From NCBI GenBank assembly GCA_000231825.2, contig JH720303.1:310001-374000 (forward strand): a stretch of DNA of 64,000 bases, given 5' to 3'. This DNA is from Tetrahymena elliotti 4EA (lineage: Eukaryota > Ciliophora > Oligohymenophorea > Hymenostomatida > Tetrahymenidae). The stretch's first letter is position 1. Every line of letters starts with the position of its first letter. The position numbers and the translations under genes are program-made. Below are positions 13,502 through 25,719 of the stretch, in pieces. Below the pieces are notes generated by a model. The model ran no database searches, was not told the origin of the DNA, and saw only the letters and a program-made list of their open reading frames with translations.

Positions 13502-14615
13502 TTATATTATTTAGATATGATTTTGTTTCATAATATTTTCCTTTAATTAATTATATACATATTACAATTATATTTTGTTTCTAAAATTAGTAAAATTGTT
13601 AATTCAAATTATAATTTTATTTTTGTGCTATAATTACTAGCCAAGAAATAAGAACAGTAAAATTAACTTTAAAATTTCTGACTAAGTAAAAAAGAAATAT
13701 TCATTAATTATAAACATATTACAAAAATATTTTGGTTCTAGAATAGTGAAATTGTTAATTTTATTTTTAGTGCACTAGTCAAGAAATAATAACAAGAGAA
13801 TTTACATTAAGATTTTTGATTAAGTAATAAAAGAAAAATTCATCCAATAATTTATTTTCTGTATAAAAAATTTGGAAAAAAACAGTTAAATAAAAAATAA
13901 TTAATAATTTCAATATCATATCAAGTTCCTAAAAATATGTAATGGAGATTTATGATTTTCTTTATTATCTATTTTTAATATCTTGGTAAATATATTCATC
14001 CATATAAATTGTGGTTTACAATAATTAACTTTGAGCAGTATTTTATCTCTTTGAAAATCATTTATTTTTTTAAATATTTAATAAAAAAGAATAAATTATT
14101 ATATTTTTACAAGGAAATAGTAAGATAAAATTAAGACTTATCTTTTAAGTATTAAGTTTTTAATGAATTTAATAACAAACAATGCTTCATGTAAATATTT
14201 TTGATTGTCCTAGAAGTTTATTAAATTTAATGATCTCCTTACTTAAAATCTTAATTGATTATAGTGATTTTTTAATATTTTAATGATTTTTATAAATGGC
14301 AGGTTTTACAGATGTTTTAGAAAAGTGTTTTGGTTTTTGGTTAAGTTAGATTACAAATACTCTATTTTAAACGGTGTAAATTAAAAAAAATTGTGGGTAA
14401 TTTAAAATGATCTTGAATTACAATTAAAGGTATTTTTTAAAAAGAAAGAAAAGATTAAAGAATTGGAAACAAAAGATTAAGATAAATTTTTGTTATTTTC
14501 TAATTTGAAAAATCTTTTTGAGTAAAAAAAGTTAATAATTTATTATTCATTCACATTTTTGGCAATTTAATAATTAGATTTATAAAATAAACAAAAAAGG
14601 GAGAGAATAAAGCTA
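13502..14615. other. intergenic between family members A and B
   Basis: AT-rich spacer. Nothing coding can be supported. Two loosely similar A/T-rich stretches containing AAGAAATAA (about 13640 and 13780) suggest small local duplications. Confidence 0.5.
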
Positions 14616-17123
14616 ATGAGTTTGGCAGTGTAGGAGACAGTAAAATCTTTTGATCTATTTTCAAAGCCTTTTGCGTTCTTTGTAGGAAAATAAAAAGCTA
14701 AAAGCACATTTATTGGAGGATTCCTCTCATTATCTGTAATAGCTGTAGCAATTATTTATTTCTACTACCTGATGAATCTTTACTTCACGAATTAGGTTGA
14801 GCCTAAAATAACTCAAAGCATTTAGATAGAAAGTAGTTTGAATAGTGTTAAAATATAAGACAGCTTTTTAATGATGGAGATGTTAATCAATGGATAACCT
14901 TTAAAATAGCATGAGAAAGAGGTGAACTAGGTCTTTTTAAATTACTCTATTTTTTATGAAATTTATTATCCTAATGGTACATATAATTATACTATACTTC
15001 CACTTTCAGAATGTACTGATTCTAAATTTAAAGGATATTAATGTATTGATTAAGAAGCATTTGAGTAGAATATTGAAATATTTAGCAGCCCTGTTGAGCA
15101 ATATTCTTCTGACTTTGCTATTCAAATTAATTTGTGTGATCCCACAGTCACAAGTAATTGTGCTTCTCCTGAAGATATAGAAAATTTGGTTTTTTAGCCA
15201 TAAAATTATTTCTAGGTATTCACAAAAATAAAGTAGTATAATGCTAAAGAGAGATAATATTAAGATTCATATAAATCTGAATACTTTTATTTTGATCCAA
15301 ATTTGATTACATACACTAGATTAGATGTTATTTTGGCTACTACTAGTGTAAGTGAAGGTTTATTACTTTAAAAAACATAAACTGATGTTAATATTCATGA
15401 TTACGAAAGACTTGACACATTTTTTTCTCAGATAAATATACAAAAAAGAATGGCAATTAGTGGGTTAGGATATATTGTCTATCAATTAAACTAAGTACAT
15501 AATTATATTGCAATTCAACATGCTATGATAACTGAAACATTGGCTTAATTTATGAGTATATTCAACGCATTACTTATTGTAGGCTTCGTAGCAAGATATC
15601 TTGCTGAATCTTATATTATAGAAGATATGAATAATATATTGCTATAGGAATATTACAAAAAAACAGCTCTTAAATTAGTTTAAAGAAAAGAAATTAAAAA
15701 TGCATTTTAAAAATTTGGTAAGGCTGATTCATCAGCTTAGCCATAATTAGCTTCTAGTTTTAATATATTAAATTAGTTTTCTATCACAAAAGATTCTTCT
15801 CCTGAAAAGTAGAAATCAAAAATTTTATGTGAAATTTAGAAAAAAATTAATGAAACAAATTTTTCTGAGCAGCAAAAACAATACTTTGAAATGAGTTTAT
15901 GTGAAAGATTTAAAAATTTTTACAATAAAATTTTGGGCTTTAATCAAAAAATAGACAATAATTAATCAGACCCAAATTCTGATCCTATTTTATATAATAA
16001 TTTGCTGAAATAGTCTTTGAAAAGAATCAATATCTTTGAAGTCTATAAAGATCTGATAAAGTTAAAGATGGCAATTAAGCTTATTCTAACAAAAGATTAA
16101 TATGCTGCTATATAATTTTGTGGATCTGATATATGTCCTATTTAAACACAAATGGAAGAGAAATTAAAAGAGAGCCAATCATAAAACTTAATAGATAAAA
16201 TAAAATAGAATGATAATAAAGATTTATTTGCTGACACTATTGAAAAAGAATAAATAAAAATAGAAATAAATAATAATCAAGATCATCATCATAATCACAG
16301 TAATAATTTACAATAAACAAAAAAAGTTCCTAGCAATTTTTTTAAAGTAAAAAACAATCCAAAATCTAAAGAAGGGAATGGAGGAAGTAAAGGAGAGAAT
16401 TAATAAACGATGGGAAAAATTAATAAAACCAAAAGTGAATTAAATATTATAAATTAAGATTAAGAATTAGAATAAGCTTATTTAAGTAGAAGTTTTGAAG
16501 AGAAGAGATCTAAAAGATAGTTTTCTAAAAATAAACTCAAGAACTAGTCTTTAATTAAAGATGAGTAGAATAATATCTTTGAAACTGATGATAATTTGTT
16601 AAATAGACTAAAATTTTAAAGAATGCTAAACTCACCAAGTAATTAATTACATCAAGTGGCTATTGGTAAAAAGGACAACATTTAAAGTCTTAAGATATAT
16701 GGGGATTAAAATGAATTGAATCAATCAAATTTTTCCTTGGAGCTCACTGGTTCAGTTTAAGAGGAAAAAGAAAACAACTAGAATGAAGCTAAAAGCTTAG
16801 AAATTTTATTACGTCTAAATTGTCATCTAATAGAAATGGATAAAATTGAAGAAAATGAAGAAGAAAGGGAAAAATATCTGAAAGAATTTTTTGTAAAAAT
16901 GAACAACCCAAATGAAAATAAAGCAAACCATATAGATTAACAAATATATTAAAGCTTAATAATTAACGAAAAGTAAGTGAAAGCAATAAACTGTTACTTC
17001 GATTAGTAGATTGTGATAAATAGAAGAAACACTCAAGATAAAAAAAAGCAAATTTTCAGACTAATAGAGGAGTTAAACAATTAAAAAAAATAGAGCATAA
17101 AAGAACAATAAAAAGATAACTGA
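14616..17123 (+). CDS. two-pass membrane protein, tandem family member B (unknown function)
   Basis: Single exon of 836 codons (835 residues); TGA 17121-17123. Same architecture as the copy at 11033. The N-terminal motif is FDLFSKPFAFFVGKQKAKST. Membrane helix 1 follows. The ectodomain keeps the four-Cys pattern (LSECTDSKF..YQC, NLCDPTVTSNC). The second helix is followed by IIEDMNN. The cytosolic tail shares LKRINIFEVYKDLIKLKMA, YAAIQFCGSDI and the terminal IEENEEEREKYLKEF..IYQSLIINEKQV. The tail between these islands is divergent, Asn/Gln/Lys-rich and probably disordered, with a short His-rich patch (DHHHNH). Lack of introns in all three copies fits recent tandem duplication. Function unknown. 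Confidence 0.88.
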
Positions 17124-17520
17124 CAAATGTTAAACAAAATAATTTAAAATATCAAATTTTATAATTGCTTACAATTTTTTTAAATATTTTCATATTTCTT
17201 TTTGGTGATTTCAATTTGAATTATTAAAAAATTTTTATTTCACATTTTAAGAATCTTTTTTTTACTCTTATTTGTTTAACTTAAAAAAGAACTATGGGTA
17301 ACTCTAAATTTAATCATCTTCTTTTATCACAACAAAGTTCTTTTTTAATAAAATTTTTAAAGATATTTTATAAAAAACATCTCTCTTTTTAATCCTCATT
17401 AATTAACACCATTTTTAATCAAGGTAACTTTTTAATTTAACCCAATTAAGATATTTAAATTATGTGGAGAAACTGAGTCTATATTTTATTTTAACTCATA
17501 CATAAGTATAAATTAGACTA
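17124..17520. other. intergenic downstream of family member B
   Basis: AT-rich; nothing recognisable apart from the gene's 3' UTR. Confidence 0.45.
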
Positions 17521-17900
17521 AGGAAAATCAAAAAAATACTAAACTTAAAGCAAACTTCAGAAAGTTATTCTGGGTACTCTTTTGATGATTTTTGATCTAT
17601 TGGTACTGACTCAAGTAGTGATTATACAGACAACTCATCAAATTCAATAGAAACAGTCACTTATTACTTAGAAGACTGAAAAAAAAAAAATAAGTTATCA
17701 AATAATTAAGGGTTGGTGCTCTCTTCACACAAATTCTGAGGATTGCAAGCGATAAAAAGGAAAATTAAAATGGTGTTAAGTTTCTAAATACGTTAATAAA
17801 GTTTAAAAGAGAAGTTCTTACATTTGGCTTACACACAATATTACAATTTGCATTTTGACATGTGAAATCATAATAATGAAAATACTGTCTGATCATTCTA
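17521..17900 (+). pseudogene. possible relic of a gag-like or zinc-knuckle coding sequence
   Basis: Two short protein-like stretches stand out. Around 17555-17678 one frame reads SESYSGYSFDDF, a TGA, then SIGTDSSSDYTDNSSN and, a few residues on, TVTYYLED with a TGA. Around 17708-17850 a frame reads KGWCSLHTNSEDCKRQKGK and continues basic. The WC-x2-H-x4-5-C spacing resembles the zinc knuckle of some retroelement Gag proteins, which usually have YC..H....H....C. There is no intact ORF, start or neighbouring polymerase domain. The call rests on amino-acid composition and one small motif only, so it may be chance. Confidence 0.25.
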
Positions 17901-18875
17901 AGTGATTTATAAATCAGATTATTTGCCGAACAAAGTAGAATGATTATAATATATTGCTTTATTTGAATTGATTTTTTTGGAAAATTTTAGAAAAAAATTT
18001 TTGTTCAGGCTATTTTGTTAAACTATCAAAAACCTCCAAAATAAAATTGATTTTGAATTTAGAAATTATTTATTGATATTAAATCATAACTCCTAAGAAA
18101 AAATTTTTTTGGTGAATTAATAATTTCATTTTAACAAAGAGAATTTTTTTTTTATAATCTTTTTTATTTCTTTTTTTTTAACAACAAATTAAGCAAAACT
18201 TTTTTCTCAATAATTAATAAACAAATAAATATTCTATCACTTTTTGTACATGCAAGCAGATACTAAATCAAAAGTAAGTCAGATTTATTATTAAAACATA
18301 GGAGTTTGTAAAAGGGTTAGTTTTAGGCTATAAGAACTAAGGGATATCATTACTAATTAATTGAATATTCTTATATTCTTAAATCACTCCAAGTTTACAA
18401 GTCCTGCCTTTTTCTTGTAAAAAAATATTCTATGGATAAATAAAAAGAAAACATAGTCCAATTTGTTTTAAAATTATCCAGATAATGGGGAAAAAAAATG
18501 CTATTTTAAAAGTGAAGCTTATCTTTTCAAATTTTGAAAAAAATTAAAATTTTTTAATGTGAAATTTAATTTTAATTTTCATAAAAAACAATTTTCTTTC
18601 AAATATTTCTTCCTCATTTTTAACAAAGAATTGACAAAATAATTTGAATTAATTTTTAATAAGGAAGAAATAAAGAGAATTATTTAAGAATAACATAAAA
18701 ACAAATAATAATAGACCTAAGCATAGTGTATTACAAATAGAAAGTTAATGTTTTGTGATTCATTTTAAAGTATGATTTTTAGATTTTTTAAATTGTAATA
18801 AATTAAGCGACTAATTTTTAAGTTCTTTTTTAATCAAAATTATTAGTAGAAATAACAAATTTCAAATTTTTTAGA
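17901..18875. other. intergenic upstream of family member C
   Basis: AT-rich, no supported ORF. Should contain the promoter of the gene at 18876. Confidence 0.45.
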
Positions 18876-21299
18876 ATGGGAATTTTTGGAAAAGGTTTAA
18901 AAGGCTTTGATCTGTTTTCAAGACCTTTTTCATTCTTTATTGGTAATAAAAAGAGCAAAAGCACAATTTTCGGAGGATTACTTTCTGTGCTTATAATAGC
19001 ATTCTCAATATATTATTTTTCATATTTGATGAAATTATATTTTAATGGTAGAGTATCACCAAAGATTACATAAAACTTCTAAATAGAAAGTACAATGAGT
19101 TCTATAAGCATTAAGGATAATTTCTTTTTTATGGAAATGATGATAAATGGGTAGCCCCTAAAATAATATGAGAAACAGGTCAATAAAATATTTCTCACAT
19201 ACACTGTGAGCTATGAAAAATATTACTAAAATGGTACATATGTAGAAGTATTATTACCGTTATCTGATTGCACTGATTCTAATTTTCAAGGATATTAATG
19301 CTTGGAGTAATTTAACTTAACTGAAAACATAGACATTTATAATAGTCCTGTTGAGTAGATCTCATCAAATTATGGAATACAGATTAGTCCATGCAACCCA
19401 GCTATATTCTCTAATTGTGCTTCTCCTCAAGAAATATATGATCTTATATTTTAATCTTAAAACTTCTTTTAGTTGTATACAAGAATTTAATAATATGATG
19501 TAAACGAAAAGAAGTTCTAGAATTCATATAAATCAGAGTATTTTTACTTTGATCCTTTCATTATGAGTTATACACGTTTAGGATTAATTTTAGCAACTAC
19601 TAAATTGACAGAAGGTTTAGTCTTTTAGTAGTCTTATTCAAGTGATACTATTTATGACTATGAGAGATTAGACACTTATTTCAGCTAATAGAATATTGAA
19701 TAAAGGATGGAAATAAGTGGCTATGCTTATTTAGTATTAGAACTGAACCAAGTTCATAACTTCATTGATATTTAATATCCTATGATTACTGAGATGTTAG
19801 CTTAGTTTATGAGTATTTTTAATACTATGCTTTTTATTGGCTTTTTAGCTAAAATTTTAGCTGAATCACACATAATAGATGACATGAACAACATGCTTTT
19901 AACAGAGTATTATAAAAAGACTGCTTTTACACTGATTAAGAGTTAAGAAATGTAAGATTTTGAAAAGAAACACACAATGAAAAAAAATAAAATTCAGAAT
20001 TTAGATGAAAATAAAAAACATTTAAAATAAAACAAAATAGATTACAATTAAAACAACAATCCGGAAACAACATACTAATGTAAGCAAATCTTATCATGTT
20101 AACATAAAATTAATCAAACTAATTTTTCTGAACAGCTATCAAAATTTATAAAAATTGGAATTTTTGATAGAATTATTAACTTTATTTGCTAAATATTTGG
20201 TAAAACTCATAAGATTTAGACTAAAGATTATTAAAATTAAGATAGTATTTTCTATAGAAATCTTATGAAACAATCACTTAAAAGAATAAATATATTTGAA
20301 GTATACAAAGACCTCATAAAAATGAAGATGGCAATTAAATTGATATTGACTAAAGAACAATATGCTGCTATCTAGTTCTGTGGCACAGAAATATTGCCAG
20401 AAGAAAAATCTAAATAAGAAATAATCCCAGAAACTTCAATTAATGCCAATCAGTAATCAAATGAAAAGTAAAAAGAAAATGTAAGTATAGAAAAGCCTAG
20501 CGAAGATAATTAAAATAATGAAAAAATATTATTTAGCAAAACTATATCTCCAAATAATGTTCAGAATTTGAGTAACTTCAAAAGAAATAAAAAGGAACAA
20601 ATGAATAAAAAAAAAAAATCAGAGATGCATTCTTCTTGGCTATAAAAAGAAGAACCAAAAAAAATAGAAAATAATTTCTTTTTTGAGGAAGAAATGTAAA
20701 AAATAGAAGAACTGGAAAGTCCTACTAAGAATTATATTGATTCTAGAGATGAATAAATTGCTAAATCACCTTTAGGTTTGTAACTTAATAATAACTAAAG
20801 TTTATTATTAAGTAACCATAGGAGCATAAATTAAACTATGCCATATTCAATCAAAAGCAATTTAGTATCTCTTAATGAAAGAGATTATGTTTAAAATTTA
20901 AAATTGGTTTGTGATAGTTAAGAAATTGAAAGAAATACCTAGTTTTTATCAGAACGAACAACTGTCCATGAAAATTAAACTGGCTTCTAAAAAAGTTTAT
21001 ATCATGAGAAAGAATAATTGTTGTTAATTCCTCATCTTGTTTAAATGGATTTAATAGAATAAAATGAATTAGAACAAGAAAAATTTTTGTCTTAATTTTT
21101 AAAAAAAATGTAAAATCATTATAAAGAAGATGTTAGTTATATTGACAAATAAATATATCAGAGCTTAATAATAAATGAGCAAGTCTCATTACAAGTGTTA
21201 GAAGGAAAAAAAGCAATTTTATTGAATTTAGACTAAAAGCCTTCATAGGAATATGGGCAAAGTTAATTTAAAAGAATTTATGAAATTAAAAAAAAATGA
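18876..21299 (+). CDS. two-pass membrane protein, tandem family member C (unknown function)
   Basis: Single exon of 808 codons (807 residues), ATG 18876, TGA 21297-21299. N-terminus has FDLFSRPFSFFIGNKKSKST, then a membrane helix at about residues 30-55. The ectodomain keeps the paired-Cys pattern (LSDCTDSNF..YQC, SPCNPAIFSNC). The second helix is followed by IIDDMNN. The tail islands are LKRINIFEVYKDLIKMKMA, YAAIQFCGTEI and a final acidic segment before IYQSLIINEQV. It is the most divergent copy: it lacks the LVQRKEIK-type segment seen after helix 2 in the other two and has its own Lys/Glu-rich tail. Same orientation as the other copies. Function unknown. Confidence 0.88.
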
Positions 21300-22329
21300 T
21301 TAATACAAAAATGTTTGTTTCAATTCGAATTAAATTAAAACTTAAAAATCATATTTATATAAACAAGTTTAGAGGAAAATATCACCATCATTTAATTTTT
21401 AATAAAACTTGAATTTTAGAAAATGAAACAAACTAAATTTCAATTTAAAAAATATTTTATCTTTATCTTTTGTTTTTGATTTAAATAAGTATTTAATTTT
21501 AAAGAAAGTTACAAAACTGTAATAATGGATTCAAAGTCAAATCTTTTGATATCCAAAAGATTTTTAAAGAAAAGGGCAACAAACACATCATAATACAGAT
21601 AAATTGGGTAGATTATCTAAGTTTTTCTTTTTTTTAGCAAAAAAAATAAATATTATCAATACTCTTTGTTAAAACATCAATAATAAAAAAATTTTACATC
21701 TTTAAAATAATATTTTTTATTCATTAAAAATCTCTATATATTCTTCTTCTTAATTGAGAGAGAAATATTAAACAATTAAAAATTTTTAATCAGCTTAGAT
21801 TATATTCGTTCCTGTATATTAAAATTAAAATAAAAATTTGATTTATCTATTGAAAATGATGGTAGTGTTTATATATCTTGAAAATGTTTTAAAAATTATA
21901 TCTTTAATTAAATGAATTTTCTTTATCAAATTTGATAAAATATTTTTCTTTTTTCATTACTTATTTTAAAAATATTTCTACTCAGCTTATTCAAATTTAT
22001 AAATATAATATTTCATTTAAAAGCTCTTTAAAAACTGTATAAGGAAAATATATCTAAATTCGTTGATGAGTGATATTATTTACTTTTAAATTCATGATTC
22101 AAGTCAATGAGCACAACAATAATTAATATGTTTCACTGGAAAATATTTCTTTTTTTGTTTGTCTCTCAAAGTTTTCATCTTCTATGTACATAGATCAACT
22201 TTATTTCTTTAAAGCAAACTATTTTTTTACTTCTCAAATATAATTTTTAAACATTTGATATAAACTTAGGTACAAAAAACAATAAGTTATTTAAAAAATA
22301 AATAAAAATATTAAAAATTTATTGATATC
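21300..22329. other. intergenic, convergent
   Basis: AT-rich spacer between a + gene and the - strand pseudogene. The pseudogene frame runs open on the minus strand to a TGA near 22108, but composition below 22330 no longer looks coding. Confidence 0.4.
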
Positions 22330-24674
22330 TTTTAAGAATAATTTAGTGAATCAAATATGAAAATACTTTCATTTTGTTGAATATTTTATTCATTAAAAAT
22401 ATTCTGAACTTCTGTCATTTTTTATTAAATATCAAAACTTTGAATGACTTCAGGTATTTAAATACCATTCTAATTTTTTATATCAACTTATGTTCCAGAT
22501 TCTGCTCTTTCACCAGAATAAATAAATTTAGGCCCCAATTCCATGTCCCAATTACTATTAGCAGTTGCACTTATTGAGCTTCCTATAGCTTACAATCCAG
22601 TAATACCTAATCCTACTGCACTAGAGATGAATCTAAAACTTGCTGAAGCTGCAACACCTAATAATCTCATAGCTACTGAACCTACACCTATGCCTAAACT
22701 ACTTACACTTATTGCCTGGTTAGCTCTAGTAATTGTCTCATTTTTATATTATTCATGATTTGCTATATTCTTTATTCTTCTAAGAGTAGGACAAATATAC
22801 TCTTCTCTAAAAACACCAATGAAATCTAATCCTCTTTATCCTCCTATGCCAGGCTCTCCGCCAGCTCCATGCTGACCATTTTTTTCAATTCTTTAAATAA
22901 TGACTTACTAATTTAATTAATTTTCATCTATCCAGTTTCCATTTATCGAAATGAAAACGAAGCCATGATTACCCTAATTTCCTCTATACTCTCCTTAACC
23001 GCCGTCTTAGCCTCTCTCTCCTTCACTACCTCTCGCCAAATATAGTTCATCATATTCTGAATTAAAAGTAAGAATTTCTTTAAGTTTCGATGTAATTTTC
23101 GTTCTTTCAATTAAAATTTCTTTGTCCTTACTTAAAAATCTCATAATATCAGCATGTTGACCATTTGCTCCATCTGCTCCTTATTTACCATTTTATCCAT
23201 CTCCTCCTTCTCCTCCAGAAATATAAATAGTAAGCTTAGATTAATCAGAATCAAATTCTAATTATCCTTGTAAATTAATTATTATTTACCCTGAATTTTA
23301 ACCTGGAAGATCTGGTAAACCATGCAAAGTTGATTAATCATCTTGAAGATTATCTTCTCCTTTGTTACCTTCAACAGAAATAATTTTTTCGCTTAAGCAA
23401 ACTAATTTTTTAGACTTGATAATTATGTTTTTGCCTTTATGAATGATTAAGAATAAATTTTTATTTGGCAATAATAAGGAAATCATATCCTGAGTTTTAT
23501 TCTATCTATTCCTATACAAAGTCACTAAATATTATATTTCCCATAATGAGAAATAGGTTATTTATTATCTAAATATCTTGTGTAAGTAAATGTAAAGTTT
23601 TTAAATAATTTTGAAAAATTTTGATATTCCAAATTATCAAAATAATCTTCTCGGCTAAATTAACAAATGCCTTTTAATTGTTAAACAATCTAATTTTAAT
23701 TTTTAATGCACTCTTATAAATTTTAACTATTGAATTCACTTGCTATTTATTCACGCAATTATTTAATTGCATTGCTGTCAATTTCTCCTCTCTAACTTAA
23801 AAATTATTTTAATGCAGTGTAGTGATTTGAGTTTATAAACATTTCTTAAATTTAATTTGATATTCTTAAATCAATTTGTTTAACTTCATTTTAAAAACTA
23901 ATTTTTTACTCTTACAACTATTGTTCACTCTAATCATCAAGACAACTGTATAAATTAAATTCTGTTTAAATACTTAATTCTCTCAATTAATGAATTTGTT
24001 CAATTATTTATTATCTCATATCTACTTCAATTTCTTAGTTTACTTCACTTTAATCTGCTTGATCAAAGAAAAAAACTCTTCTGGTTTCAAACAAGTTTTA
24101 TATAAATGGACAATATGATTGTCTGTCCTACAAATTTAGCATTTTTAAAATAGTCTTTTTGAAATAATCCAAATTTTCTTATTCAATTATTCCATATTAA
24201 AGTGGAGTAACTTTGTTAAAAATTAAAATAGAAGAGTACTTTATTCTATCTAATCCACAAAAAATTTAATCTAATCTATCTAAATTTTAAACAAAAATTT
24301 ATCCTCTTGCAGTTTTAATTGAAGAAAATTCCTCAACCACCAGTAATTTTATTTTATTGTTAGCTTGGAAGAATCGAATTAATTAAATTTTCTATGCGTT
24401 AATTGAATTAACCCGTATCTAGCATACCAGGAGCATCAGCAAATTTAAGGTCACCATCTTATTTTACTTCCACATTTTTCGTCTAAGAAACTCAGTCATC
24501 ACCAATAAGAAATGAATCATCATCAGCACACTCCAAGCGAGTTTATAAATATTGTCCATCTCTAATAAGTAAACGTTTTCGTAGTAGATAGTTAAGAATA
24601 GTAGATTTTCCACTACCAGTAACACCAAAAGACATTACAGTACTTATATTGTTTGTATTTTAAGCCTCCTCCAT
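22330..24674 (-). pseudogene. broken P-loop GTPase with glycine-rich (collagen-like) region
   Basis: Starts ATG at 24674 (MEEAQNTNNISTVMSF) with a Walker A motif GVTGSGKST. It continues through KFADAPGMLDT (G3-like DxPG) and, in another frame, FNKVTP (G4-like). This order suggests an AIG1/GIMAP-like or septin-like GTPase. A coiled-coil Gln-rich segment follows, then GGEGGDGQNGKQGADGANGQ and a small hydrophobic Ala/Gly/Ser-rich tail. Lesions: an in-frame TGA at codon 61 (24492-24494); a frameshift near 24350-24380 between LINSIL and LLVVEEFSS; and a second frameshift near 23530-23600. None can be explained by a GT-AG intron. The codons elsewhere still look gene-like, so the loss is recent, or the assembly contains errors. 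Confidence 0.75.
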
Positions 24675-24796
24675 TTCTTAACTAAATTTTGTGTGTGACT
24701 TATTTACTTTTATTTTAATTAAAAATATATATATAAGAGATTGGTTGTCTTTTCAAGATTTAAAGAATATCTAATTTTATATATTAATCCTTGATT

Positions 24797-25540
24797 ATGG
24801 AATAATAAAAGAATTAGGAATCAACTTTTAAACCACAAAAAATAATAATAGAAATAAAAAAGTGTAATAAAAAGTAAGTGTAAGTAAAGAATATTTCTTT
24901 CATAAAAGAATTTTTAATTATAAATTTGAATGACTTTTATTTATAAATAAAGTAAATTATTTTATTTTAGGAAAAGATTAAATTAATTAAAAGATATTAA
25001 TATATTGGAGGATTATATTTTGTAATTATTGAGGTTGATAATGAATATTCCTTTTTCATATAGATGGTATACCCATATGGTTTTCCCTTTTATCATCTAC
25101 TAAATCAGAAAATAGAATCAATTATTTTATGGTAAATTGAGGCTTAATAATCTAATAGATAGAGAGGATTATTATTTCAAATAAGCGAATTCATAATTAA
25201 GGTTACTAAAAAATTTAAGGCAAATAATCATTATTTTGAACTAGAACTTCCCATAGAAAGTAATTTATTTTTATTATTACTATTGTTTATTCCTTATACT
25301 AGTTGTTATTAAATTTATGAAGCTATCGCATTTGAAGGTTGAGAATTTATTGAATCTTTTCTTTATCCCTGTCTACTCATTAAATTGTTGTGTTTTATTG
25401 AAAAAGAAAATATTTACGCCTTTTTTACAAAGAATGTATTAGACTGTTGTAAATTTTTTATTTATTCGTTTCTATAGTAATTATGGAAAAATGGTATTTT
25501 CGATTACTATTTCAAAGGAATACCCGAAGATGTCAATTGA
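24797..25540 (+). pseudogene. uncertain ORF with an internal TGA
   Basis: Exon 24797-24883, a putative intron 24884-24970 and exon 24971 onward give a protein-like frame (YIGGLYFVIIEVDNEYSFF, later FELELPIES). A TGA at 25340-25342 interrupts it and the same frame continues with EFIESFLYPCLLIKLL to a second TGA at 25538-25540. The intron length is a multiple of three, so splicing cannot be tested by phase. It could be a decaying gene divergently placed from the GTPase pseudogene, a gene whose splicing I have misread, or a chance TGA-poor stretch. I do not recognise a family. Confidence 0.3.
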
Positions 25541-25719
25541 TTATTATATGTGTTTTAGTTACTTTGTTTGTAATTATTTGCAAACATTTCATAAAAATTA
25601 TTTGAAGTTGATTTAAAGTTATTCTATTTAATTTACATCTAAATATTCTTAACCCTTGATCTTTTATTTTGTTATAAAAATAATAATAAATAATTACTCT
25701 TAGAATAAATTTAGCTATT

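Noticed and set aside
24492..24494. TGA at codon 61 of the GTPase gene as selenocysteine
   Set aside because: The site is not a redox motif, and the gene also has two frameshifts, so loss of function is simpler.
25303..25719. Long TGA-free plus-strand frame continuing after a putative 43-nt intron (KVENLLNLFF and onward)
   Set aside because: Composition is almost entirely hydrophobic plus Lys/Asn, as expected for random AT-rich DNA; TGA-free runs are common when only one stop exists.
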